From positions 1 through 5,773 of the forward strand of contig CALGZO010000241.1 in assembly GCA_937934465.1 (NCBI GenBank): a DNA stretch of 5,773 nucleotides, given 5' to 3'. Under the pieces are notes generated by a model. It was given only the letters and a program-made list of their open reading frames with translations, made no database searches and was not told the DNA's origin. Both the position numbers and the translations under genes were made by a program. This document shows, in pieces, positions 1 to 5,449 of this stretch; within the stretch, counting starts at the first letter, position 1; every line of letters starts with the position of its first letter. The DNA is from an uncultured Fimbriimonadales bacterium. Lineage in GTDB: Bacteria > Armatimonadota > Fimbriimonadia > Fimbriimonadales > GBS-DC.

Positions 1-56
1 TATAGAAATATGGCATCGGAGACGCTTGCGGACTTGCCTGAAGCAATCGGCGCTGG
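1..56. other. Leader-distal flank of the array
   Basis: This is the short stretch between the window edge and the decayed repeat. It has no full repeat and no convincing gene: the open frame across 10-261 runs through the repeats and is an artefact of them. No strong terminator hairpin for the array transcript is visible; the stretch ends in an A/T-rich sequence at positions 1-12. Confidence 0.5.
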
Positions 57-73
57 ACAGGTAGGCTACAAAC
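57..73 (-). repeat. Decayed terminal CRISPR repeat
   Basis: These 17 bp match the right-hand part of the repeat (ACAGG to CAAAC) exactly, while the 13 bp to the left (44-56) no longer match. On the minus strand this is a repeat that keeps its first 17 bases and has lost its ATTGAAAC end. Decay of the last repeat is typical of the leader-distal end, so it supports leftward transcription. A crRNA from the first spacer (74-110) would still get its handle from the intact repeat at 111-140. Confidence 0.85.
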
Positions 74-996
74 ACGAGTTGAGGATTTCATTCGCCCACT
101 GCTTCAGCCTGTTTCAATCCCTCACAGGTAGGCTACAAACCAAGGCCTTCCGACTGCTTGGCGTCACGAGGGACCCGTTTCAATCCCTCACAGGTAGGCT
201 ACAAACCGCTCCCCGCACTCGCCGAGAGGCTCCTCCACGAGTTTCAATCCCTCACAGGTAGGCTACAAACGGTATTGGCCTTCACCGCGTAGGCGAGGGG
301 CAGCCCCGTTTCAATCCCTCACAGGTAGGCTACAAACTTGAAGCGATACGCAATCAGATGATAGCTCTCACGTTTCAATCCCTCACAGGTAGGCTACAAA
401 CCTGACGCATCCCACATCCCTTTACTCATCCGAGCAAGTTTCAATCCCTCACAGGTAGGCTACAAACTGTATGATTGTGGGGTATCGGTTTCGTTGTGTG
501 ATGTTTCAATCCCTCACAGGTAGGCTACAAACGTAAGTATCGCAAAGATCTTGGGGCGCCCGGAAATCGTTTCAATCCCTCACAGGTAGGCTACAAACGC
601 CCAGACCGTCCTTGATTTGCTGACCAGTTAGTAGTTTCAATCCCTCACAGGTAGGCTACAAACCACTATTACGGTGATGGCCGTCCTGCTCTTCGCCTTG
701 TTTCAATCCCTCACAGGTAGGCTACAAACTGCTTCGCGCCACGATACAGCAGATGCTGCAAGATGCGTTTCAATCCCTCACAGGTAGGCTACAAACAACA
801 GCGATGGCCAGCTTGCTCTTCGCCTATGCGAGTTTCAATCCCTCACAGGTAGGCTACAAACGCCCGGAGGGACATACGATTACGTATGGACCAAGGGCTG
901 TTTCAATCCCTCACAGGTAGGCTACAAACCCGACAAGGATGCCTGCGTACGACTCGATGCAGTGCAGTTTCAATCCCTCACAGGTAGGCTACAAAC
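57..996 (-). CRISPR. CRISPR array: 14 intact 30-bp repeats, one decayed repeat, 14 spacers
   Basis: Intact repeats start at 111, 177, 241, 308, 372, 438, 503, 569, 634, 700, 767, 832, 900 and 967, each 30 bp and identical by eye. A decayed repeat ends at 73. The 14 spacers are 34-38 bp. Read on the minus strand the repeat starts GTTTGTAG and ends GGGATTGAAAC; ATTGAAAC is the known crRNA 5' handle of many type I and type III repeats, so transcription is most likely leftward. The left-end decay and the promoter at 1082-1111 agree. The newest spacer should then be 930-966 and the oldest 74-110. The repeat has little internal pairing, which fits Cas6-cleaved I-B or III-type repeats of thermophilic bacteria, but without cas genes the subtype cannot be assigned. 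Spacers do not form a continuous reading frame and none was seen to match the rest of the window. Confidence 0.98.
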
Positions 997-997
997 C

Positions 998-1027
998 AAG
1001 ACGCCCTTGCGCCAGAGGCGTCTTTTT
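998..1027 (+). terminator. Intrinsic-terminator-like hairpin at the leader-repeat junction
   Basis: AAGACGCC (998-1005) and GGCGTCTT (1017-1024) form a perfect 8-bp stem with an 11-nt loop, and the T-run at 1023-1027 follows on the plus strand. This is the form of a Rho-independent terminator for rightward transcription leaving the array. Read leftward, as the array is probably transcribed, there is no T-run after the stem, so it would only fold in the leader RNA. The stem starts 1 bp from the first repeat. The hairpin is seen directly; its function is inferred. Confidence 0.6.
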
Positions 1028-1035
1028 GAACTCAA
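1025..1035. repeat. Leader dyad copy 1 (TTTGAACTCAA)
   Basis: This 11-bp sequence recurs exactly at 1136-1146. Its core is a dyad, TTGA and TCAA around a 2-bp centre, the usual form of a site for a dimeric DNA-binding protein. This copy lies between the predicted start of transcription and the first repeat and overlaps the T-run of the junction hairpin. Its role is not known; it could be a regulator site or a spacer-acquisition motif. Confidence 0.5.
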
Positions 1036-1081
1036 AAAAGAGCCAGTTGTCAAGGTAAGTTGCCGTTGCGTTGACGGCAAT

Positions 1082-1111
1082 ACTATACCCTATCGTTGTC
1101 GGTGAAGTCAA
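1082..1111 (-). promoter_or_regulatory. Predicted CRISPR leader promoter
   Basis: On the minus strand a -35 TTGACT (1111 to 1106) is followed after 18 bp by a -10 TATAGT (1087 to 1082). Each box differs from the sigma70 consensus at one base. The predicted transcription start is near 1075, giving about 79 nt of leader RNA before the first repeat at 996. A second TTGACA (1053 to 1048) lies closer to the array, but the sequence 17 bp on (TTCAAA) is a poor -10, so the upstream pair is preferred. The direction agrees with the repeat orientation. Confidence 0.75.
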
Positions 1112-1118
1112 GGGGTGT

Positions 1119-1170
1119 CGTCGATCGGCGGCGGATTTGAACTCAAGTGGCAAAAAGTCGGCGATCGACG
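1119..1170. repeat. Inverted repeat upstream of the leader promoter
   Basis: CGTCGATCG (1119-1127) and CGATCGACG (1162-1170) are perfect 9-bp inverted arms 34 bp apart, just upstream of the -35 box. The spacing is long for an RNA hairpin, and this DNA is upstream of the predicted transcript, so a protein-binding or recombination role is more likely than a folded RNA. No function is shown. Confidence 0.4.
1136..1146. repeat. Leader dyad copy 2 (TTTGAACTCAA)
   Basis: This is the second exact copy of the 11-bp dyad, about 25 bp upstream of the leader -35 box. It lies in the loop of the inverted repeat formed by CGTCGATCG (1119-1127) and CGATCGACG (1162-1170). Together the two copies bracket the leader promoter. 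Confidence 0.5.
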
Positions 1171-1338
1171 CATTTTGGTTTTTTGGCATACAGGATGTGG
1201 TGTGTGCGCAGTCGTGCAAAGCCCAACGGGTAGTATCTCGTCGTTTCAAGTGTCGTCGAACGAACGGTTAGTTAAGAAATGAGGGCGCGGTAGCCACTGT
1301 AGCAGGGGCGTGTTGGCATGGCGCTGATAACTGATAGG

Positions 1339-2166
1339 CTACTCGTTCCACACGGCGTCTATCTGCGCGTTGAGGAACGCCAGCGATTGACGGAAGCCCT
1401 CGTCGCCGCGCGGCTGCCCGTCCTCGATGCTGAGGTAGCCAGTATAGCCGTGCGCCTTCAGAATCTCCAGCAGGGGGCGGAAGGGAACCATGCCCTCGCC
1501 CAACACGCTGTGCTGGTACACGCCGGGCAATCGGTCGCCTGCATGCACATGATGCACCTTGTGCGCCACGCGTTGCAGCAGCGCCACAGGGTCTGCGCCC
1601 GTCATCAGCGGGTTCGCGAAATCGAAGTTGACGCGCACAGGCGTCGGCTCGAGCTGCTCGAAAATCTGTAGGAACCGTTCGTGGGGGTGCGCGAAGTCCT
1701 CGCGCGTCCACAGGCGGTCTTTGTAGTGGTTCTCGTAGCAGGTGTAGACGCCGTGTGGGAGGGCGTACTCTGCCAGTTGGACGAGGCATTCTACGGCGTA
1801 CTGCGTGGCGTCGTAGGGGTCTATGGCGTCGTGGTTCATGCCTGCGGTGGCGCGCACGGCGTCTGCGCCGAGCGTCGCCGCCCAGTCCACGCGCCGTTTC
1901 ATCGCTTCCAGTTCGGCGGCGCGCACGGCGGGGTCGGGATTCGTGAAGTCGGGCGCGCAGGTGATTTGGCTCACGCGCAGGTGGTTCGCCTCCAGTTCGG
2001 CTCGGACTTGCGACAGGTTCGCCTCAGTCAGGAAGGCGTGATAAATCTCCACAGCCGACACGCCCAGCCCGCGCGCTTGACGCAGCCACTCCTGCACGCT
2101 GAGTTGCCCCTGTAGGATTGGCGCAATCAGGCGCACGGGCATCCAGGCAATTGTCGGCTTAGCCAT
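1339..2166 (-). CDS. Sugar phosphate isomerase/epimerase-like TIM-barrel protein
   Basis: This 275-residue protein belongs to the xylose-isomerase-like TIM-barrel superfamily (AP_endonuc_2 type), whose members are metal-dependent sugar isomerases, epimerases or endonuclease IV relatives. Likely metal and substrate residues lie in the usual order at strand ends: E40 (VEIYHAF), E145 (CYENH), D182 (NFDFAN), H206/H208 (HHVHAGD), E224 (GEGMVPF) and E248 (SIEDG). Length is normal for the family and there is no signal peptide, so it should be cytoplasmic. The substrate cannot be read from the sequence; sugar or inositol catabolism enzymes are the closest kinds. Its ATG overlaps the end of rbfA by 8 bp and has no clear Shine-Dalgarno sequence, so translation is probably coupled to rbfA. 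It is the last gene of the leftward operon. Confidence 0.88.
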   Translation of the reverse strand: MAKPTIAWMPVRLIAPILQGQLSVQEWLRQARGLGVSAVEIYHAFLTEANLSQVRAELEANHLRVSQITCAPDFTNPDPAVRAAELEAMKRRVDWAATLGADAVRATAGMNHDAIDPYDATQYAVECLVQLAEYALPHGVYTCYENHYKDRLWTREDFAHPHERFLQIFEQLEPTPVRVNFDFANPLMTGADPVALLQRVAHKVHHVHAGDRLPGVYQHSVLGEGMVPFRPLLEILKAHGYTGYLSIEDGQPRGDEGFRQSLAFLNAQIDAVWNE

Positions 2167-2491
2167 CTTTGAGGAGGCGATTGATGCGGTCGGCGTCGCG
2201 CAGCGAGGGGTCGTCCACGAAGATGAGTTTCGGGATGCGCTTGAGGTGCAGTCGCTTGCCTAACAGCCCTTTGATGTACCCTGCCGAGTGTTGGAGCGTA
2301 TCGAGGGTGCGGAGGCGTCGTCGTTCATCGCCCAGCACGCTCACATACACAGTCGCCTGCGAGAGGTCGCGCGCGACCTTCACGCCTGTAATCGTCGCCA
2401 ACCCTAAATCTTGCCCCGATAGTTCCTTCAACAGCACCTGACTAAGCTCGGTCGTCAGGAGCGATTCCAGTCGTTCGATGCGTCCGCCCAT
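2159..2491 (-). CDS. rbfA: 30S ribosome-binding factor A (RbfA)
   Basis: RbfA is a small KH-fold protein that binds the 30S subunit late in assembly, helps mature the 16S rRNA 5' end and is needed for cold adaptation in bacteria. The 110-residue product has the family pattern: an N-terminal helix RIERLESLLTTELSQVL, the strand VKVARDLSQATVYVSVLG, a helix with the AxG-type kink (SAGYIK, about 69-74), and the C-terminal KRLHLKRIPKLIFVDD stretch. Length is normal. The start is fixed by a strong AGGAGG 6 bp upstream; the longer frame reaching to 2938 would run through ylxP and is not used. It follows ylxP after 14 bp, the usual order, and overlaps the next gene by 8 bp. Confidence 0.96.
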   Translation of the reverse strand: MGGRIERLESLLTTELSQVLLKELSGQDLGLATITGVKVARDLSQATVYVSVLGDERRRLRTLDTLQHSAGYIKGLLGKRLHLKRIPKLIFVDDPSLRDADRINRLLKDG

Positions 2492-2497
2492 TGGCGT

Positions 2498-2503
2498 CCT
2501 CCT
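2498..2503 (-). promoter_or_regulatory. Shine-Dalgarno sequence of rbfA
   Basis: AGGAGG on the minus strand, 6 bp before the rbfA ATG and just after the ylxP stop. It selects the start at 2491 over in-frame upstream codons. It is the strongest ribosome binding site in this operon. Confidence 0.85.
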
Positions 2504-2505
2504 TG

Positions 2506-2793
2506 TCAAAGTAGCTCTAAATGGCTTTCCAAAAGCATGATACGCCCTTCGTGGTGGAGGCGTTCCAGCACAGTATCCAGCACGCGGTTGACAAAATCGC
2601 TCTGGTTGCCCACGCACGCCATCGCCAGGCACGCCCGCTGATGCAGGTCTTGGTGGTCGACTTCCGCGATGGAGAGGTTGAAGTCGTTGCGCAGGCGGGT
2701 GATGAGGCTCTGCACCACCTGTCGCTTCTCCTTCAGCGAGCGACAACCGCCTATGTAGAGATCGACGGTCAAAACGCCAATCCGTGCCGCCAT
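2506..2793 (-). CDS. ylxP: DUF503 family protein (YlxP-like)
   Basis: This 95-residue protein matches the DUF503/YlxP family, small ferredoxin-like-fold proteins usually encoded just before rbfA in the nusA-infB operon of many bacteria. Family hallmarks are IGVLTVDLYI at the N-terminus, SLKEKRQVVQSLITRLR (19-35), FNLSIAEVDHQDLHQRACL (38-56) and the C-terminal helix with ILLESHLEL-like ending. A role linked to ribosome assembly is assumed from the gene neighbourhood; the biochemical function is not established. The start is set by homology. No Shine-Dalgarno sequence is found at normal spacing, and a TATACT box ends only 7 bp before the ATG, so the mRNA could be leaderless. Here infB is not upstream: a divergent DprA-like gene is. 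Confidence 0.93.
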   Translation of the reverse strand: MAARIGVLTVDLYIGGCRSLKEKRQVVQSLITRLRNDFNLSIAEVDHQDLHQRACLAMACVGNQSDFVNRVLDTVLERLHHEGRIMLLESHLELL

Positions 2794-2800
2794 CCTTAGA

Positions 2801-2806
2801 AGTATA
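2801..2806 (-). promoter_or_regulatory. Possible -10 box of the ylxP-rbfA operon
   Basis: TATACT on the minus strand differs from TATAAT at one base and lies 7 bp before the ylxP ATG. The predicted transcription start would fall at or next to the start codon. No good -35 is seen 16-18 bp further upstream, which lowers confidence. Confidence 0.4.
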
Positions 2807-2812
2807 CCTGTC

Positions 2813-2818
2813 GAGAGG
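2813..2818 (+). promoter_or_regulatory. Shine-Dalgarno sequence of the DprA-like gene
   Basis: GAGAGG lies 7 bp before the ATG at 2826. It favours this start over the GTG at 2784, which has no such site and would overlap ylxP. The ATG at 2874 has only a more distant GGGGTGG (2857-2863). Confidence 0.5.
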
Positions 2819-2825
2819 TAGAATT

Positions 2826-3767
2826 ATGCGAGCCGTGGTGTGCCCTCTGGCGCCGCGGGGTGGTGCGATTTTGATGGACGCGCTGAGCGAACGGCAGTGG
2901 CTGCTGTTTTTGAGTCTGTTGCCCGATGTGGGTCGCAAGACGCTGCGGCATGTGCTGGAGCGTCAGCAGGTGCGTCGCGAGACGCCGTGCGAGGTGTTGC
3001 GTTTATCGTGCGAGGCGCTTGCGGAGGCGTACCAGTTGCCTGCGCGTGCGGTGCAGGCGATTGTCGAGGCGCGTGCGGAGCATCTGGAGCGTGTGCAACG
3101 CTTAGAGGCGCATCTGACGCGCTGTGGGGTACGCTGGCTCAGCTTCCAAGACGCCGCCTACCCCCGCGCGCTGGACGACATGCCCGAACCGCCCGCCCTG
3201 CTGTTCGCCTACGGCGACTACGCGCTGCTGGATGCGCCGTGCTTCGCGCTCTTGGCGTCGCACAATGTGTCGGCGCAGGGGCTGAGCGCGCTGGAGGAGG
3301 TGGCTGAGCGCCTGATGGCGCAGGGGTTCACGCCGATTGTCAGCGCGACGCAGCCTGCCTACCAGCGCGCGTTGCTGAGCGCGGTGCGACGCCGCGCGCC
3401 CTATGTGCTGGCGCTCGATCGGGGCTTGCTCCGCGCGTTCGGCGAGGACTTGCGCCAAGAACCGCTCAAGCAGGCGCGGATTTGGCAAGCGGAGTTCGAC
3501 CCGCAGCGTGCGCTCGCGTTGAGTCCGTTCCGCCCGCGCGACGGCTGGGTCGCCGCCAACGGCAAGTACCGCGACGCGCTGATTGGCTACCTCGCCAGCG
3601 CAGTGATTGTGATTGAAGCGCGCCCTGACGGCTATATCGTGCAACTCTGCCGCGAGCTGCTCCAGCACGGACGCCGAGTGTATGTGCTGACTCAGCGCGT
3701 TGCGCAGCTCGCGGGCAATCGGCAGATTTTAGAAGCGGGCGCGACGCCGTTCGGCGAGGCGACCTAA
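2826..3767 (+). CDS. Divergent DprA/Smf-like protein (SLOG-type Rossmann fold)
   Basis: The product is 313 residues from this start, or 297 from the ATG at 2874, where clear family similarity begins; numbers below use the latter. DprA loads RecA on single-stranded DNA during transformation. Order of parts: an N-terminal helical region with LLPDVGRKTLRHVLE (15-29, helix-hairpin-helix-like), YPRALDDMPEPPALLFAYGD (96-115) as in DprA, then a Rossmann core with LLASHNVSAQG (126-136), VLALDRGLL (178-186), LSPFRPRDGW (216-225) and YRDALIGYLASAVIVIEA (232-249). The usual DprA motifs are changed: GSR is ASH, the SGxAxGID stretch is SATQPAYQ, and the FPxRNR stretch is NGKYRD. There is no clear C-terminal winged helix. 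It may be a paralogue with another ligand rather than a true transformation protein. It is the only rightward gene here. Confidence 0.75.
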   Translation: MRAVVCPLAPRGGAILMDALSERQWLLFLSLLPDVGRKTLRHVLERQQVRRETPCEVLRLSCEALAEAYQLPARAVQAIVEARAEHLERVQRLEAHLTRCGVRWLSFQDAAYPRALDDMPEPPALLFAYGDYALLDAPCFALLASHNVSAQGLSALEEVAERLMAQGFTPIVSATQPAYQRALLSAVRRRAPYVLALDRGLLRAFGEDLRQEPLKQARIWQAEFDPQRALALSPFRPRDGWVAANGKYRDALIGYLASAVIVIEARPDGYIVQLCRELLQHGRRVYVLTQRVAQLAGNRQILEAGATPFGEAT

Positions 3768-3772
3768 CCAAC

Positions 3773-5443
3773 TTACAACTCCCACTCCAGTGGGACGCCT
3801 TGGCGGCGGAGCAGGCTCTGGAACTCCTCAAGCAGCGTGGGGGTCTCGTACACTTGGTGCGGCTCGGTTCGGCGCAGTATGCAGAACGCCGCGAGCAAGC
3901 CTGCCGACTCGCCGATATTCCATTCCACAGGGTGCAATCGGTAGCAGCCGTTGGTGATGTGCGTCACGCCGATGTTCTTGCAGGCAGGCAGCAGGTTGCG
4001 CATCCGCACAGGGATTAGCGCGCCCAGCGGGATTTGGAACGGCAGCGTCGCGATATCGATATAGTTGTCGCCGCCTGTGCTGGGGTGCAGGTCGATGCGA
4101 TAGTGCCCCACGCCCACGCTGTCGGGAAACTGTTCGGCGAGGGTCTGGTTCGGTCGGCACGCCGCGCTGACATGCTGTTCCAGCACGGTAAACCGCGCTC
4201 GGATGCGCCGCGACTCGCGCACATAGACCGCCTGCGCCATGCGATAAAACTCGCTTTGCTCCGTGCCTGTGATGTCGGGACGCAGATGCAAACCGGGGTA
4301 GCCCACGCCGCCGTCGGGACGCGGGGCTTCCGTCTGCAGCCAGTGCAGCAGGCACTCTGAAAGCTCATACGCGGCAGACTTGTGGGAGATGGTCGCGCTC
4401 GGAATCTCTTGATTGGTGAAGCCGTAGGCAGAAGATACAGCGTTCGGGTCAGGCGAAGAGTTCCGATGGGGGTCGCCTGGCTCCTCGCCGACAGGAGGGT
4501 AGAGATTGCCCAAGAAGTAGTCGTTTTGGGGCCAGTTCACAATCGTCACGGCAGTTGGCGCGAGGTCGGGCGGGTAGAGGCGCGGGTCTATCACCTGTCG
4601 GTAGCGAAACATTGCGGGCGCGCCGTCCTCGCCGAACAGGCTGAGTCGGCGCGGCGCGAGCGTAATCGGGTCCACATCGGTCCAGCTCAGCAGCGGCGCG
4701 TGCCAGAACGGGGGCTGGAAGGCTTTCCAGAAGTCGTAGCCGTGCGGTTTGCTGCCCACATAGTCGCCGTGCGGGTCGTAGCCCATCGCGAAGCACCAAG
4801 TGAACGCCTGCATGTTGGCGGGTTGCGGTTCGGGCTTGGCGTGCGGCTCGCCCGTCTCGTGGTGCGACTCCGCGCCTGTGACATACTCCATGTGCGCCAT
4901 CGGCAGCAGTTCGCCCGTGTCGGTGGCGTCCAGAATGTAGGTCGCCTCCACATAGAGCGTGGCGGGGTGGTCGGGGTAGTAGAACAGTGCGCCGCGCACG
5001 GTGTCGCCGTCCAAGTCCAGCTGGCTCAGTTGCAGCGGTTTGATAGTCAGGTCGCCGCGCATTTGGGGGTACATCAGCATCGCCTCAAGCACGGCGTGTG
5101 CGACGCGCGGCTCGCAGCACAGTGCGCTGACCCAGCCGCCGCCGGGGTTGAGGTACGGCTCCGCGCGCGCGGCGTCGGTGAGGGGGTAATAGCGTCGGTA
5201 GAAATCGCGGATAGCGTCGCGCAGCTGCCGATAGCGTCGCGTGCAGCCTTGGGTTTCGATCCAGCGATGCTCGTCTGGGGGAACCGCCTGCGCCGTGAGC
5301 TGACCGCCGAGCCACTGTTCGGGTTCAATCGCCAGCAGCGTGCGCACGCCCAGCGACGCGCACGCCATCGCCGCCGCGCAACCGCCCAGACTGCCACCCA
5401 CTATCAGCACATCGACCTTCGCGTTGAAGTCGCCTTTGAGCAT
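3773..5443 (-). CDS. FAD-dependent oxidoreductase (FAD_oxidored family)
   Basis: This is a 556-residue flavoprotein of the PF12831-like family. An N-terminal dinucleotide-binding fold has VLIVGGSLGG (12-21) and acidic E40 at the end of the second strand, where FAD ribose is bound; the middle glycine of GxGxxG is serine. ILDATDTGELLPMA (170-182) is a family hallmark, as is the C-terminal block from LPFQIPLGALIP (467) to NIGESAGLLAAF (509-520), which includes ACKN, GVTH and NGCYRLHPVEW. The substrate is unknown; relatives are often near sugar or polysaccharide genes. No signal peptide precedes the Rossmann strand, so it is probably cytoplasmic. Its ATG lies 6 bp after the cytochrome stop, with only a weak GCGGG nearby, which suggests coupling. 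Its stop lies 5 bp from that of the convergent DprA-like gene. Confidence 0.92.
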   Translation of the reverse strand: MLKGDFNAKVDVLIVGGSLGGCAAAMACASLGVRTLLAIEPEQWLGGQLTAQAVPPDEHRWIETQGCTRRYRQLRDAIRDFYRRYYPLTDAARAEPYLNPGGGWVSALCCEPRVAHAVLEAMLMYPQMRGDLTIKPLQLSQLDLDGDTVRGALFYYPDHPATLYVEATYILDATDTGELLPMAHMEYVTGAESHHETGEPHAKPEPQPANMQAFTWCFAMGYDPHGDYVGSKPHGYDFWKAFQPPFWHAPLLSWTDVDPITLAPRRLSLFGEDGAPAMFRYRQVIDPRLYPPDLAPTAVTIVNWPQNDYFLGNLYPPVGEEPGDPHRNSSPDPNAVSSAYGFTNQEIPSATISHKSAAYELSECLLHWLQTEAPRPDGGVGYPGLHLRPDITGTEQSEFYRMAQAVYVRESRRIRARFTVLEQHVSAACRPNQTLAEQFPDSVGVGHYRIDLHPSTGGDNYIDIATLPFQIPLGALIPVRMRNLLPACKNIGVTHITNGCYRLHPVEWNIGESAGLLAAFCILRRTEPHQVYETPTLLEEFQSLLRRQGVPLEWEL

Positions 5444-5449
5444 CGCCCG

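Larger units (their letters stand above)
997..1338 (-). other. Gene-free CRISPR leader and spacer region
   Basis: This region of about 340 bp lies between the stop of the TIM-barrel gene and the first repeat. The part nearest the array (997 to about 1150) acts as the leader: it has a minus-strand promoter, two copies of an 11-bp dyad, a 7-bp stem at 1060-1066/1074-1080 and a hairpin beside the first repeat. GTGTCGTCGA occurs twice (1115-1124 and 1250-1259). From 1171 to 1338 I see no gene, RNA or clear terminator for the operon arriving from the right. The short open frames on both strands here overlap the promoter and have no ribosome binding site or recognisable product. Confidence 0.7.

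Noticed and set aside
10..261. Open frame of 83 codons on the plus strand at the left end
   Set aside because: It runs through three CRISPR repeats and their spacers; the repeated peptide pattern is the repeat translated, not a protein.
271..307. Weak similarity of the reverse complement of spacer 271-307 to spacer 797-831 (14 of 18 bp, LPLAYA against LLFAYA)
   Set aside because: Given GC-rich sequence and the number of possible comparisons this could easily be chance; not counted with the strong pair.
1060..1080. 7-bp hairpin TTGCCGT/ACGGCAA as a terminator or regulatory RNA
   Set aside because: No T-run follows it on either strand, and the predicted transcription start near 1075 lies within it, so the full stem would not be transcribed.
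989..1249. Open frame of 86 codons on the minus strand in the leader
   Set aside because: It overlaps the predicted leader promoter and ends inside the first repeat; no ribosome binding site or recognisable family.
1071..1271. Open frame of 66 codons on the plus strand
   Set aside because: Weak TTG start, overlaps the leader elements, no similarity recognised.
1271..1338. Terminator for the ylxP-rbfA operon
   Set aside because: No stem followed by a T-run was found on the minus strand here; where the operon transcript ends is unclear.
2159..2938. Long rbfA frame of 259 codons as a fusion protein
   Set aside because: The extra N-terminal part reads across ylxP in another frame and has no similarity; a strong ribosome binding site fixes the start at 2491.
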